From NCBI GenBank assembly GCA_025454975.1, contig JALONK010000022.1:1-47671 (forward strand): 47,671 nucleotides of DNA, written 5' to 3'. How positions within the stretch are numbered: position 1 is the stretch's first letter; each line of letters opens with the position of its first letter. A model generated the notes under the pieces. It was not told the DNA's origin. It searched no databases and saw only the letters and a list, made by a program, of their open reading frames with translations. Positions 1 to 7,799 of the stretch are shown piece by piece. The translations under genes and the position numbers were made by a program. Source of the stretch: Bacteroidia bacterium (GTDB lineage: Bacteria; Bacteroidota; Bacteroidia; UKL13-3).

Positions 1-174
1 TAATATAAGACCTCATAAAGCATTAAAAGGTAAAAGTCCTGCTATGATAAAATAAAAAATTGTCTACTTTTGACTTGTACTCAAAATGGGATGCTTACAG
101 AGGTAAGAGTGTTGTATGCTTTTTTTTCATTAACTATCAATTTTTGAGTTTTCTTTTGACAGATTATAATCTCT
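1..174. other. Gene-free left edge of the window
   Basis: AT-rich stretch downstream of the 605-aa nuclease-like gene. I see no coding sequence and no clear terminator hairpin. If the island is built of cassettes, another attC-like hairpin could lie here or just outside the window, but none could be drawn convincingly from the bases present. Confidence 0.4.
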
Positions 175-1992
175 TCAATCTCCATCTATACTTTCAAGAA
201 ACACTCCTAATTCTGTCAACCAATAAAAGTTAGTTGCCCTTTCGGTTTCAGGAAAGTTTTCAAGTAGTTCATGCTCAACTCCATTAAAAACCTCATTTAC
301 TTCTTCCGTTAAGTTATTAAGATTTTCCGCAGTTGACCGATACACATCAAACTCAGGAGTATATGTAACTCTCAAGTAAATCATTCCTCTTGTCTCATAG
401 TCAATCGTGAAATTAAGCTTCTCTATAATTTCGAAATCATTAATTCTATTGCTGAATTTGTCAATCCTAATCTCAAAGGATTTATCATCAAGGTCTGAAA
501 TTTTCCAAACACACTCAAAAATGAATTCTCTCTTTTCAGGTTTAATTGGTGATGGAATAGTGTGGAATTCTTCTAATATGTCTACTATTCGATAGGAAGT
601 TTCAGGATTATTTGGAAATGGATCTTCATCATTTAATGCAGCAATTTTACTCGCTTTTTCCCAGCCTATGCACTCCATATTATGAGAATTAGCAAATTCT
701 AATATTTTTTTCTTTTCAATTTCAAATTCCTCATGAAATAGTGATTTTTCAAATAGAGATATATCAGCGGAAAACATTATTGGTCTTGGATGCATCCAAC
801 AAGCGAGCTCAGCGTTTGGTCCAAATGAATAAATCTTGTCAGGAGGATAGTTTTCAAAATGTTTCTTAATTCCAGCTTCACCTAACAGAAAGAGAGATTT
901 CTTCCAAAAAATTTTATCAACTTCAATATGTCTTGTGACATGTGGATGCAAATCTTCTTGTGCCACACATGTATAATAGATGTAGAATGCTAGGTCATGA
1001 ATTTTGTTGTAAAAGCAGAAGTCGCTGAGTTGAGACATATGAATTCTGCCTGGCCTTTTCCAATTAGTAGAGTTTAAGTCAATTAGAAAATCGTATTCTT
1101 CTATTATCTCTCCATTTTTCAAAATGAATGTTTCGCTATTTACTGGGAAGTTGAATTTCTCAACTTTATATTTCCGATATAAATCTTTGTTCTCTGGAAA
1201 ATGAGGTATTCCAAATCGAACTGCTACATATGAGCTTTCTGAAATTTCAGTTATATCATTTGACAAAACTTTTAATACCTCAGTCTTTAACCTATCAATT
1301 GAATTGAAATAAACATTTCCAGTTAGAACTATCTCGAAAGCAAACACACTGCCAAAATAGCTGCCTGAATTTCGGATGTTCAAATTGTTAAATGGACGAA
1401 ATTGATTTGGTTTGAATAAACTTCTCTCTTTTATTTCAATTTCCGTTCCCTCATCCAATTTGAAATCAATGGGCTTTTTTAATGGAACTTCTACATCTTC
1501 TGGTAGTTTTCTAATAATGAACGGGAGTGATATTGAATTCTTCAAAAGGTGAATTTTTTCACCTTCAAACCAAATCTTTCTGAGGATAGCACTATCAAGT
1601 ACAATATCAACAATTTCGTGTCCTTCTAACCATCCTAAGTTAAAGTCAGGGTAATTATCTAAATATTCTCGTTTACTCTGAGGAGACAGTTTCCCAGAAG
1701 TACAAAAGAACCCATTTGAGCAATTGAATTTATTAAGAGCTATAACAATCTCGTCTGTCTCATTTGTGCCAGATGTCTTATTAAAGTCGTAATGAAACTT
1801 ACATTGGGTAACTACTTTTTCTCCTCTAGGGTTAATAGAAAACACATCCCTTTTTCCATCACCAGTTCCATCAACAACTTTGACATTTCCATGATTAAAA
1901 TGCAGAACAAGAATGTCCGCAATAAGATATGGAAAATCTAACTCATTAATTCCTTCTAAATACTTTAGTTTGTCTTTTAGTTTTCCTGGCAT
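175..1992 (-). CDS. Large protein with N-terminal Mrr-like (QxK) nuclease domain
   Basis: A 605-aa protein. The first 150 residues look like a restriction-endonuclease-fold domain of the Mrr type: a helix near residues 15-30, then VDGTGDGKRDVFSI with the likely metal-binding Asp49, a strand, and TQCKF giving the Q63-x-K65 variant of the PD-(D/E)XK active site. In this family such domains cut DNA, often in restriction or abortive phage defence. Residues 150-605 match nothing I recognise; they have no membrane segments and no obvious NTPase motif, so they may sense or bind a partner. The gene stands alone on the minus strand, separated from the next unit by an attC-like hairpin. The nuclease fold is inferred from motif spacing only; a defence role is inferred from the neighbours. 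Confidence 0.7.
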   Translation of the reverse strand: MPGKLKDKLKYLEGINELDFPYLIADILVLHFNHGNVKVVDGTGDGKRDVFSINPRGEKVVTQCKFHYDFNKTSGTNETDEIVIALNKFNCSNGFFCTSGKLSPQSKREYLDNYPDFNLGWLEGHEIVDIVLDSAILRKIWFEGEKIHLLKNSISLPFIIRKLPEDVEVPLKKPIDFKLDEGTEIEIKERSLFKPNQFRPFNNLNIRNSGSYFGSVFAFEIVLTGNVYFNSIDRLKTEVLKVLSNDITEISESSYVAVRFGIPHFPENKDLYRKYKVEKFNFPVNSETFILKNGEIIEEYDFLIDLNSTNWKRPGRIHMSQLSDFCFYNKIHDLAFYIYYTCVAQEDLHPHVTRHIEVDKIFWKKSLFLLGEAGIKKHFENYPPDKIYSFGPNAELACWMHPRPIMFSADISLFEKSLFHEEFEIEKKKILEFANSHNMECIGWEKASKIAALNDEDPFPNNPETSYRIVDILEEFHTIPSPIKPEKREFIFECVWKISDLDDKSFEIRIDKFSNRINDFEIIEKLNFTIDYETRGMIYLRVTYTPEFDVYRSTAENLNNLTEEVNEVFNGVEHELLENFPETERATNFYWLTELGVFLESIDGD

Positions 1993-2038
1993 ATTGGGCA
2001 GTTTACTCTTTATCAGGGTTTGTTCCTGTTTTATAAAA

Positions 2039-2180
2039 TGGCATACAACGGTGTGCAGCTAGAAGAAGTTGGCGATTTCGGAGACGAAAACTGTCTGCCA
2101 ACACTGAACTTGATACGAAGCACAGAGCTTCATTTAACCACTGAACCGCCAATTTCTTGTAGCTACTGTTATAAGCTGTT
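2039..2180. repeat. attC-like long imperfect inverted repeat (hairpin A)
   Basis: The two ends of this segment are complementary. The left arm at about 2055-2075 (GCAGCTAGAAGAAGTTGGCG) and the right arm at about 2149-2168 (CGCCAATTTCTTGTAGCTAC) pair at 17 of 20 positions, flanked outside by ACAAC on the left and GTTAT on the right. A central loop of about 75 bases contains further short complementary pieces. Terminal AAC/GTT boxes around imperfect arms with a TTGGC core are the architecture of integron attC sites. The right arm overlaps the frame-restored 3' end of the GGCT-like gene. An alternative is a Bacteroidota dispersed intergenic repeat with no recombinase link. Confidence 0.55.
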
Positions 2181-2183
2181 TTT

Positions 2184-2280
2184 CTATATGTCATCACAAG
2201 TTTTCATTTGTGTTAATTGGTCAAAATACTCTTTGGATAAAATGTCTTCTCCGGCAAGTAAATGATTTAAATATTTTTTT
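2184..2280 (-). pseudogene. Out-of-frame C-terminal remainder of the GGCT-like gene
   Basis: Reading the minus strand past the A7 run at 2274-2280 in the shifted frame gives KKYLNHLLAGEDILSKEYF and then about a dozen more residues to a TAG at 2184-2186. From memory, this wording (a KxYLNHLLxGKDxLSxEYF-like ending) is what intact GGCT-like relatives carry, so the piece was part of the upstream gene. Restoring eight A residues would give a protein of roughly 150 aa, closer to the family's usual length. It overlaps the right arm of hairpin A. Confidence 0.7.
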
Positions 2281-2638
2281 GAGGTAGAAGTCCTTGCTTA
2301 ATTTTGTTTGCTTGTACAACATCTGTTTTTGCTTCAATTTGATTACCCGTGTTATCTAAAAGCTTGACTATAGTTTTGTCATAATGAAATGGATAGCCTT
2401 CCTTTTGGTCAAGAAGAGTTATTTCACTATCCGGAAATTCGTATAATGCACCTTCAACAAAATCATTTTCTGATGTAATAATATTTGCAAATGCAAATTC
2501 TCCGCCTTTTGCCTTCTTGCTGGACACAAGTTTATAGCCTAACAATTTGCCAAATTGACGTGAAGTAAAGTTTATCTTCCTTTCCTTCATTCTATCCATG
2601 TCCATATTTGAACCGTATGCAACGTATTTCATTGTCAT
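2267..2638 (-). CDS. Gamma-glutamylcyclotransferase-like protein, C-terminus frameshifted
   Basis: A 123-aa protein of the GGCT/AIG2-like fold: the N-terminus has the hallmark YVAYGSNMD, followed by GALYEF and the LDQKEGYPFHY stretch normal for this family. These proteins process gamma-glutamyl peptides or amines, or act as uncharacterised GGCT-like partners; the substrate here is unknown. Its ATG overlaps the stop of the nuclease gene upstream (ATGA), so the two are translationally coupled. The reading frame ends early: it stops just after an A7 run on the coding strand, while one extra A would continue the frame for about 30 residues of typical family C-terminus (see the separate entry). 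It is either a mutated gene, a slippery site, or a sequencing error. Confidence 0.75.
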   Translation of the reverse strand: MTMKYVAYGSNMDMDRMKERKINFTSRQFGKLLGYKLVSSKKAKGGEFAFANIITSENDFVEGALYEFPDSEITLLDQKEGYPFHYDKTIVKLLDNTGNQIEAKTDVVQANKIKQGLLPQKNI

Positions 2639-3552
2639 ATTCCTGAAATGCGATAATAAATTTCTCCTGTATCAGAAGCGTGTCTTCGCTTTATGAAAAT
2701 CATTTCATTTAATCTAATACGCCCATCTAAAACCATCATCAAGTCTTGGCCATCCATCAATATCATTGATTTTACTACTGAACTTCCTGTCTCGGTACAT
2801 TCAGAAGAATAGCCATCAAGTGAGATGAACAAACCAAGTGTGTTTTTCAGTTTGCCTGAAATTTTGCCACCAAATTTGTAAAGGTCACCTGCATTTATTT
2901 GTGCCTTTTGCCATTTTGCTTCTAGAAGGTAATCGTCATTGTCAAACGTAAATGAGCCATCAATTTGTTCACCAATTATTTTGAAAGGTGCTTTGGGATA
3001 TAAGTCAAAAAGGTGAAACAACTCATTTAATAGTTTCTCTAAACTGAAACCTCTCTGTTGATGGTTTGACCCTGTCGCAATTTCTAAGAATAGATTTTTT
3101 AGTTCATCAAGTTTTTCAGCGAATGATACGGTTTGCTTTACCTTTTCAATATTCTCCATTCTTTTTTCAGCAGCTTTATTGAGTTCTTGCATTGTGTCAA
3201 AATAACCTTTGGTTTGTGCTCTCAGCTTTGCAACTGCTTCTTTTGCTCGTTTTGTAAGGTCACCCTTATCATCCCAATATTTTAAATGGCTAAAATCATT
3301 AATGTTAGAGGTTTCTTGAAGTAAACGCAATAAGTCGTTTTGAAACATATCTTGCCTTGCAGCCATTCTATCTATTAATTGTGAAACACTTTCATATTTT
3401 GGATTCTCTTGCCAATCTATTGTTGAAACGATATATGGATTTTCCATTGTCAGCTCTATAAATTGACGAAGTTCTTTTTTACGCCAATAAACATTGGACA
3501 ATGCATCTTTTAGTGCTATTAAGGCTTGTGTGGATATTTTCTGAACTTTCAT
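2635..3552 (-). CDS. Mrr-like restriction endonuclease-fold protein
   Basis: A 305-aa protein with two parts. Residues 1-160 are largely helical with coiled-coil-like stretches near 100-150; the opening (ALKDALSNVYWRKKELRQF) and VSQLIDRMA are a combination I recall from a widespread family annotated as restriction endonuclease. Residues 165-240 hold a PD-(D/E)XK-type site: the acidic helix LEKLLNELF (170-178), Asp198 in EQIDGSF, and Glu211-x-Lys213 in LLEAKW. Such proteins cleave DNA, commonly as type IV or abortive-infection effectors. No methyltransferase or ATPase is adjacent, so this is not a classical R-M system. It is coupled by ATGA to the GGCT-like gene, and the pair is flanked by attC-like hairpins. 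Confidence 0.75.
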   Translation of the reverse strand: MKVQKISTQALIALKDALSNVYWRKKELRQFIELTMENPYIVSTIDWQENPKYESVSQLIDRMAARQDMFQNDLLRLLQETSNINDFSHLKYWDDKGDLTKRAKEAVAKLRAQTKGYFDTMQELNKAAEKRMENIEKVKQTVSFAEKLDELKNLFLEIATGSNHQQRGFSLEKLLNELFHLFDLYPKAPFKIIGEQIDGSFTFDNDDYLLEAKWQKAQINAGDLYKFGGKISGKLKNTLGLFISLDGYSSECTETGSSVVKSMILMDGQDLMMVLDGRIRLNEMIFIKRRHASDTGEIYYRISGI

Positions 3553-3978
3553 TTTTGTCTGTCAATATTTTTGTCGTTGAGCTTCGTTTGATGTTTACAC
3601 TGTCGTCCTAAAATGGCTTATAACTGTTGGCAGCTTTGCGTACGTGCGGGATTTAATGGCACAAAACTGTAAAGCAAACACTAAAGTTGATTTGAAATAC
3701 TTCGCTTGAATTTAAGCACTTCACCCCGTATGACACCAAACCGCTGTTAGCGGGTGATGTTCTGTCTGTCCGTCCTTGTAAACGATTGTCATTGTTGAAT
3801 TTTACTGTCATTGTTTGTATCGCCTTGTTTTGTGCTGTTGCGTATTTTTTATTTTCAGAAGGGGATGAATTTTTTTATTTCAATTTTGTCAGCATGGAAA
3901 AGGAGGAGGCTATTTTGCAAGCTTTGCCTCGTGTTTGGGTTTGTACTGCTTACAAATATGCTTACACCTGAGCGTTGG
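3553..3978. other. Gene-free stretch between nuclease unit and RT operon
   Basis: This 426-bp gap holds attC-like hairpin B (separate entry) and then about 220 bp (3757-3978) without a convincing gene. The short plus-strand frames here read as low-complexity noise. A 10-bp direct repeat, TGTCATTGTT, occurs at 3787-3796 and 3806-3815. Because the stretch lies just 3' of the reverse transcriptase gene it could contain a 3' UTR or a non-coding RNA, but I see no conserved RNA fold that proves it. Confidence 0.5.
3615..3757. repeat. attC-like imperfect inverted repeat (hairpin B)
   Basis: The left end reads TTATAACTGTTGGCAGC and the right end ACCAAACCGCTGTTAGC, so AAC/GTT boxes and TTGG/CCAA boxes are arranged symmetrically. 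An inner arm CGTGCGGG (3643-3650) pairs with CCCGTATG (3725-3732) with two G-T wobbles. The layout parallels hairpin A, although the loop sequence differs, as is usual for attC sites of different cassettes. It separates the RT operon from the nuclease/GGCT unit. Confidence 0.5.
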
Positions 3979-6900
3979 CTATTCCTCATCTTCAATTGGT
4001 TCAATTATTTTCTCGTTATTAATTCTCTTATTAACCAGTGTTCTGTCCCAATCAGGTGGCATTGGTTTAAATGTTTCGTCCTTATCTGCTTTAATTCTTT
4101 CGAAGTGTTTCAATTGAAACTCTCTCAATAAACTAACATTCATTTCTTCAACTAATATTGTGTCATTCTTTCCACCCTTTAGCTTCATTAAATCCTTTCT
4201 GGCTGATTCTGTAGGTTGAGTTAATCTAGAGTCGCCAAACTGGCTTGTATTGACTTGAGCAATGTAGCAATGCAAATCTCTGGAAAGGGCTTCAACTATG
4301 TTTGAGAAATACGGGGTGTCTTTATTCCATTCAGATGCAACTAATAGGTCAATTTTAGAACGGAAGATACTTCGATGATAAGTATCTGCCAATTCAAAAC
4401 AATAGAAGGAAGTAAAGTAAAGATTTCTCCAATTAATCAGGTCATATCTATAAGGAATGGGCTTTGGAACTTTAAATCCAAAACCTCTAATAATTAATTC
4501 TTCTATATGAGCATAATGATTTTTAAGGCGATAAAGCACAATAGCATCTTTTACTCCATTTATTGTCACAGGAATAATTGATATAATAAAATTGTAAGCA
4601 ATGTCTTTTACATTCCAGTGTTCAAGCCCTGCGATGATAGCCATTTGGTTCTTATCACTATATTTTGCAAGACTTGGGACAAACTCATAAGGAACAGAGA
4701 ATTCAGGTAATACAAATAAGTCTGCACCCTCAATTCTTGATTCTTTTAAGAGTTTTGAAAATACTTTATAACGTTGATTACTGAGATTCGGCTTGCCTTT
4801 TATACTTGCTTCAATATTTTCGATTAATACTTGAGTGTTTGCGATTGAAATTTTAGGGTTTTCTTTAAACTTAAAGTCCTTGTTTATTTGCAATTCATTC
4901 AATTCAACCTTGCGCTCACCGTTAGTTCCTAGAACTGGTTTATGTGTTCTTTTATAAAAATCATCTTTTATCGGATGTTCTGTTGAAAAGTGAACTCGGT
5001 TTATTCTTTCATAGAGAGAATACGCTTTATCCAAAATGAAATTTTCATCTTCTTCCGAATCGGTAAACAATGCTGTATTTTGATAACGTTCATCACAATT
5101 GACAACTAAAGAATCGCTATTAATAAGCATTTCCTTGTTAACAACTGCAATACAACACTCCCAAAATTTAACCATCCGAGGAGAAAGTGAAAGGCTTGCC
5201 TCGGAAAACTCTAATCTATCACGTTTTGATTTTGGCACCTCGGGTAATGAACTGCTTGCAAGATTTAATTGTTTGCCTCTTGCCTCTTTTGTGTAGTTCA
5301 ATAATGGATGCGAAACGTAATGATGTCTTATTAAATTACTTTTTCGAAAACGGGTTATCCCGAGCCTATCTACTCCCTGAACAGTTATATTATTCAAAAA
5401 CTCAACCTCCCAATCGTGTGTATTCTTGAATATTTCAAGGTCTTTATAGGCTTTTGAACCTTTTTTAATAAAACTAGGATTCAAAGCAAGGGGCATTTCA
5501 AAAGAAATATCGAAATATTTAAAGAGAGATGTTGCAACGTTGCTTTGAGAAATTTCAGAACCTTGTATTTTTCGATCTCCATTCTCATTTAGCTTTTTTA
5601 TTTCGCTGTAAGTATTCTTAAAAAAGGATACAAAGCCATCTTGATTATCGTTGGCTAAGAAAAATGTGAATACTTTTTCCCAAAGCCGAAAGTGTTCAAG
5701 ATTATTTAAACCTTTGAATAGTTTCAAAAGCTTTTCAGCTTCGACTTTATCTACTTTTTGGGAACGTCTTAGAGCAGCGAATATCCTATTAGCTAGAAAT
5801 ACGCTTAGTCCATACCGATTTTCTTTGTAATCTTTTAGTGTCCTGATTTTTCCTTCTGAGCCATCAAATATTAAATGATACGCTTGTTCGTCAAATGATT
5901 CTTCACCCTCTGAATCCTCTGGAAAATCTCTAAATTCACTTGCTCGTTCTTCAAGTTCTTGTTTTAGTTTGTCAATTACAGCGGTTGATTCTTTGCTGTC
6001 AAAATAGTAAAGTAGTGTTTTCTTTGGCTGAAAATATGCCCCTTCAATACAAGTTATATTAAAAATTCTTGTTTCATCTTTCTTGTCTTTTTCAGATTGA
6101 GGGACTGACTTCAAAAAATCAGGGTAATCAACCAATCGGATTAATGGGTAAAAGGTTTCAAGTATGAATTTCTCTGTCTTTGAAAAATCTTTTTCTGAAA
6201 AACTAACAGACTCTTTCTCTTTTGTAACCTCTTTTATATATTTCTCGAAAGAAAACTTGATGCTTTTACACTCTTCGGTAGTATGAAAAGTAAAATCAGG
6301 ATTTTCAATTACTACCAAAATGTCATCTACATAGCGACAATAGTAAACCTGCGGAATTAGTTTTTTGATTCTCTTATCAAATTCACGTAAATAGAAATTA
6401 CCAAGTACATAAGATGATGCTATTCCGATAGGAAGAATGCATTTATCACCTATCTGATTTTCTAGTTCTGTATTCGGATACTTAGTCGCTTTAAGTTTAT
6501 CTGTATAACGCTTATGCAGTTCCTTAAAAATATCGTGAATATTTGAATCGTTTTTGTATCCTTCTTTTCCCCATATTTCTTTTTCAATTGCTTCAAAATC
6601 AATACGTGCTGAATAGAAGTAATCTTTTAAGTCAAGATTGATGAAAGCAACTTTGCTACCTGAATGCAATTTCCTTTGAGCCTCTTCAACAGCATTGTCA
6701 CGCCATTTTTGATATTGAGTGAAATATGGTTTAAATAGTCCACTTCCTTTGATAACAGCATTATTTGATTTGTTTAATAGTAGACGATTTCCAACGCAAC
6801 TCATATCAAGTTTTGCATCTAGCTTATAACCGTATCGCATAATCCAAAGAACTGTCACTAAATGAAGTTCAACAGGAATATCTGCAAATACTGTTACCCT

Positions 6901-7275
6901 GTCTATTTCATATGTGTCAAATACTCTTTTGTTTGTTATGAAGTTTTCTTCTTCATCTTTTCTTACGAAATTTTTAGGAAGAAATAACAGGTTAATATCA
7001 TCTAAAAATTGATTGAATCCTTTTTTTGTATGATGTGAATTTAGCCAATCAAGTATCTTATCAAACTTTTTATCAACTTCAAGATTAATTGTTTCAAAAC
7101 CGCTACCATATGGTGTTGAGCCAAACCAAAGTTCATCACTTAATAGACCAGTTTCAAATTCAGCTAGTTTTCTACGTTGGTATAGTTCGCTTGAATCGTG
7201 GTATACGTGGGCTTTATACTTGATATAAGCCTCTTTAAGCTCGTCTTTTGTTATTTTATATCTTCTTGCTGTCAT
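3979..7275 (-). CDS. Reverse transcriptase-nitrilase fusion (UG1/DRT1-like defence RT)
   Basis: A 1098-aa two-domain protein. Residues about 160-400 are a reverse transcriptase: motif A LDLKDYF with Asp215, motif B LPIGIASSYVLGNFYL (281-296), and catalytic YVDD at 315-318. Residues about 805-1030 are a carbon-nitrogen hydrolase (nitrilase) domain with the complete Glu-Lys-Cys triad: Glu858 in VLPEFSVP, Lys918 in RLKNHYAHIEE, Cys959 in FYCFELAD. The 400-800 linker is helical and unrecognised. RT-nitrilase fusions belong to the UG/Abi class of prokaryotic RTs and are known as defence-associated RTs (DRT type 1); UG5/UG6 types with nitrilase domains are an alternative. There is no maturase, group II intron or retron RNA evidence. 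Its ATG overlaps the stop of the membrane-protein gene upstream (TAATG), indicating coupled translation. Confidence 0.93.
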   Translation of the reverse strand: MTARRYKITKDELKEAYIKYKAHVYHDSSELYQRRKLAEFETGLLSDELWFGSTPYGSGFETINLEVDKKFDKILDWLNSHHTKKGFNQFLDDINLLFLPKNFVRKDEEENFITNKRVFDTYEIDRVTVFADIPVELHLVTVLWIMRYGYKLDAKLDMSCVGNRLLLNKSNNAVIKGSGLFKPYFTQYQKWRDNAVEEAQRKLHSGSKVAFINLDLKDYFYSARIDFEAIEKEIWGKEGYKNDSNIHDIFKELHKRYTDKLKATKYPNTELENQIGDKCILPIGIASSYVLGNFYLREFDKRIKKLIPQVYYCRYVDDILVVIENPDFTFHTTEECKSIKFSFEKYIKEVTKEKESVSFSEKDFSKTEKFILETFYPLIRLVDYPDFLKSVPQSEKDKKDETRIFNITCIEGAYFQPKKTLLYYFDSKESTAVIDKLKQELEERASEFRDFPEDSEGEESFDEQAYHLIFDGSEGKIRTLKDYKENRYGLSVFLANRIFAALRRSQKVDKVEAEKLLKLFKGLNNLEHFRLWEKVFTFFLANDNQDGFVSFFKNTYSEIKKLNENGDRKIQGSEISQSNVATSLFKYFDISFEMPLALNPSFIKKGSKAYKDLEIFKNTHDWEVEFLNNITVQGVDRLGITRFRKSNLIRHHYVSHPLLNYTKEARGKQLNLASSSLPEVPKSKRDRLEFSEASLSLSPRMVKFWECCIAVVNKEMLINSDSLVVNCDERYQNTALFTDSEEDENFILDKAYSLYERINRVHFSTEHPIKDDFYKRTHKPVLGTNGERKVELNELQINKDFKFKENPKISIANTQVLIENIEASIKGKPNLSNQRYKVFSKLLKESRIEGADLFVLPEFSVPYEFVPSLAKYSDKNQMAIIAGLEHWNVKDIAYNFIISIIPVTINGVKDAIVLYRLKNHYAHIEELIIRGFGFKVPKPIPYRYDLINWRNLYFTSFYCFELADTYHRSIFRSKIDLLVASEWNKDTPYFSNIVEALSRDLHCYIAQVNTSQFGDSRLTQPTESARKDLMKLKGGKNDTILVEEMNVSLLREFQLKHFERIKADKDETFKPMPPDWDRTLVNKRINNEKIIEPIEDEE

Positions 7276-7799
7276 TATTCAGGTTTTGGGGCTTCTTTGG
7301 TTATTTCTTTCTCTGGAATTGCTGTCGGCTGTTCTGTTTTTGAAGTGCCGTTCAGAATGGTTTCCTTGATGTTGTTGAGTAATTCCATAACAGATATGAA
7401 AATTAAATAGGCTGTAACCAATCCGATAAAAGTCAATTCTAAACTTTGGAAAAACGGAAAATATTGAACGCTGTCTGCTGTCTGTAAAAAAAGTCCTTTA
7501 GCTAAAGAAATTGAACAGACAAGTGTAATTGGATTTCCAATGAACGATAAGATGTCCTCAACAGGTATTCTAAATTCATTGAAAGACATAGATGCACTGA
7601 ACTTGAATTTTCGCATTTTAATTTTGTGCGTCAACATGAAAATAGTTGCTATCCCGCCAGCGAAGTAATTCAAGTTTTCAGTCTCAAAGAAGTTTTTTAA
7701 GCCAATCAATATTTGTGAACGGAAAACATAAGAGTTAATTGCACCTGCGAAAAGCAAGGCAGCAAGACCAACATATTTCCAATCCAATTGTTTGAACAT
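7275..7799 (-). CDS. Four-helix membrane protein coupled to the RT-nitrilase (DRT1b-like)
   Basis: A 174-aa integral membrane protein with hydrophobic segments near residues 10-27, 44-58, 85-106 and 119-143, and a charged Pro/Glu/Lys-rich C-terminal tail likely in the cytoplasm. DRT type 1 systems are described as an RT-nitrilase plus a small membrane protein; the position, size and topology here fit that partner, but I have no sequence-level recognition. The start ATG shares one base with the stop of the glycine-zipper gene upstream (TAATG), and its own TAA shares one base with the RT start, so these genes are probably made in fixed ratio. A likely role is membrane effector or anchor for the RT complex. 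Confidence 0.75.
   Translation of the reverse strand: MFKQLDWKYVGLAALLFAGAINSYVFRSQILIGLKNFFETENLNYFAGGIATIFMLTHKIKMRKFKFSASMSFNEFRIPVEDILSFIGNPITLVCSISLAKGLFLQTADSVQYFPFFQSLELTFIGLVTAYLIFISVMELLNNIKETILNGTSKTEQPTAIPEKEITKEAPKPE

Noticed and set aside
2003-2265. Two short overlapping ORFs on opposite strands
   Set aside because: They fall inside attC-like hairpin A and the out-of-frame tail of the GGCT-like gene; an inverted repeat naturally leaves open frames on both strands.
3786-4131. Plus-strand ORFs of 60-106 codons
   Set aside because: Phe/Leu/Cys-rich noise, partly antisense to the RT-nitrilase C-terminus, with no domain and no supporting context.
3979-7275. Group II intron maturase or retron RT
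   Set aside because: There is no maturase or HNH domain, no intron ribozyme boundary that I can see, and the C-terminal nitrilase triad is specific to the UG-class defence RTs.
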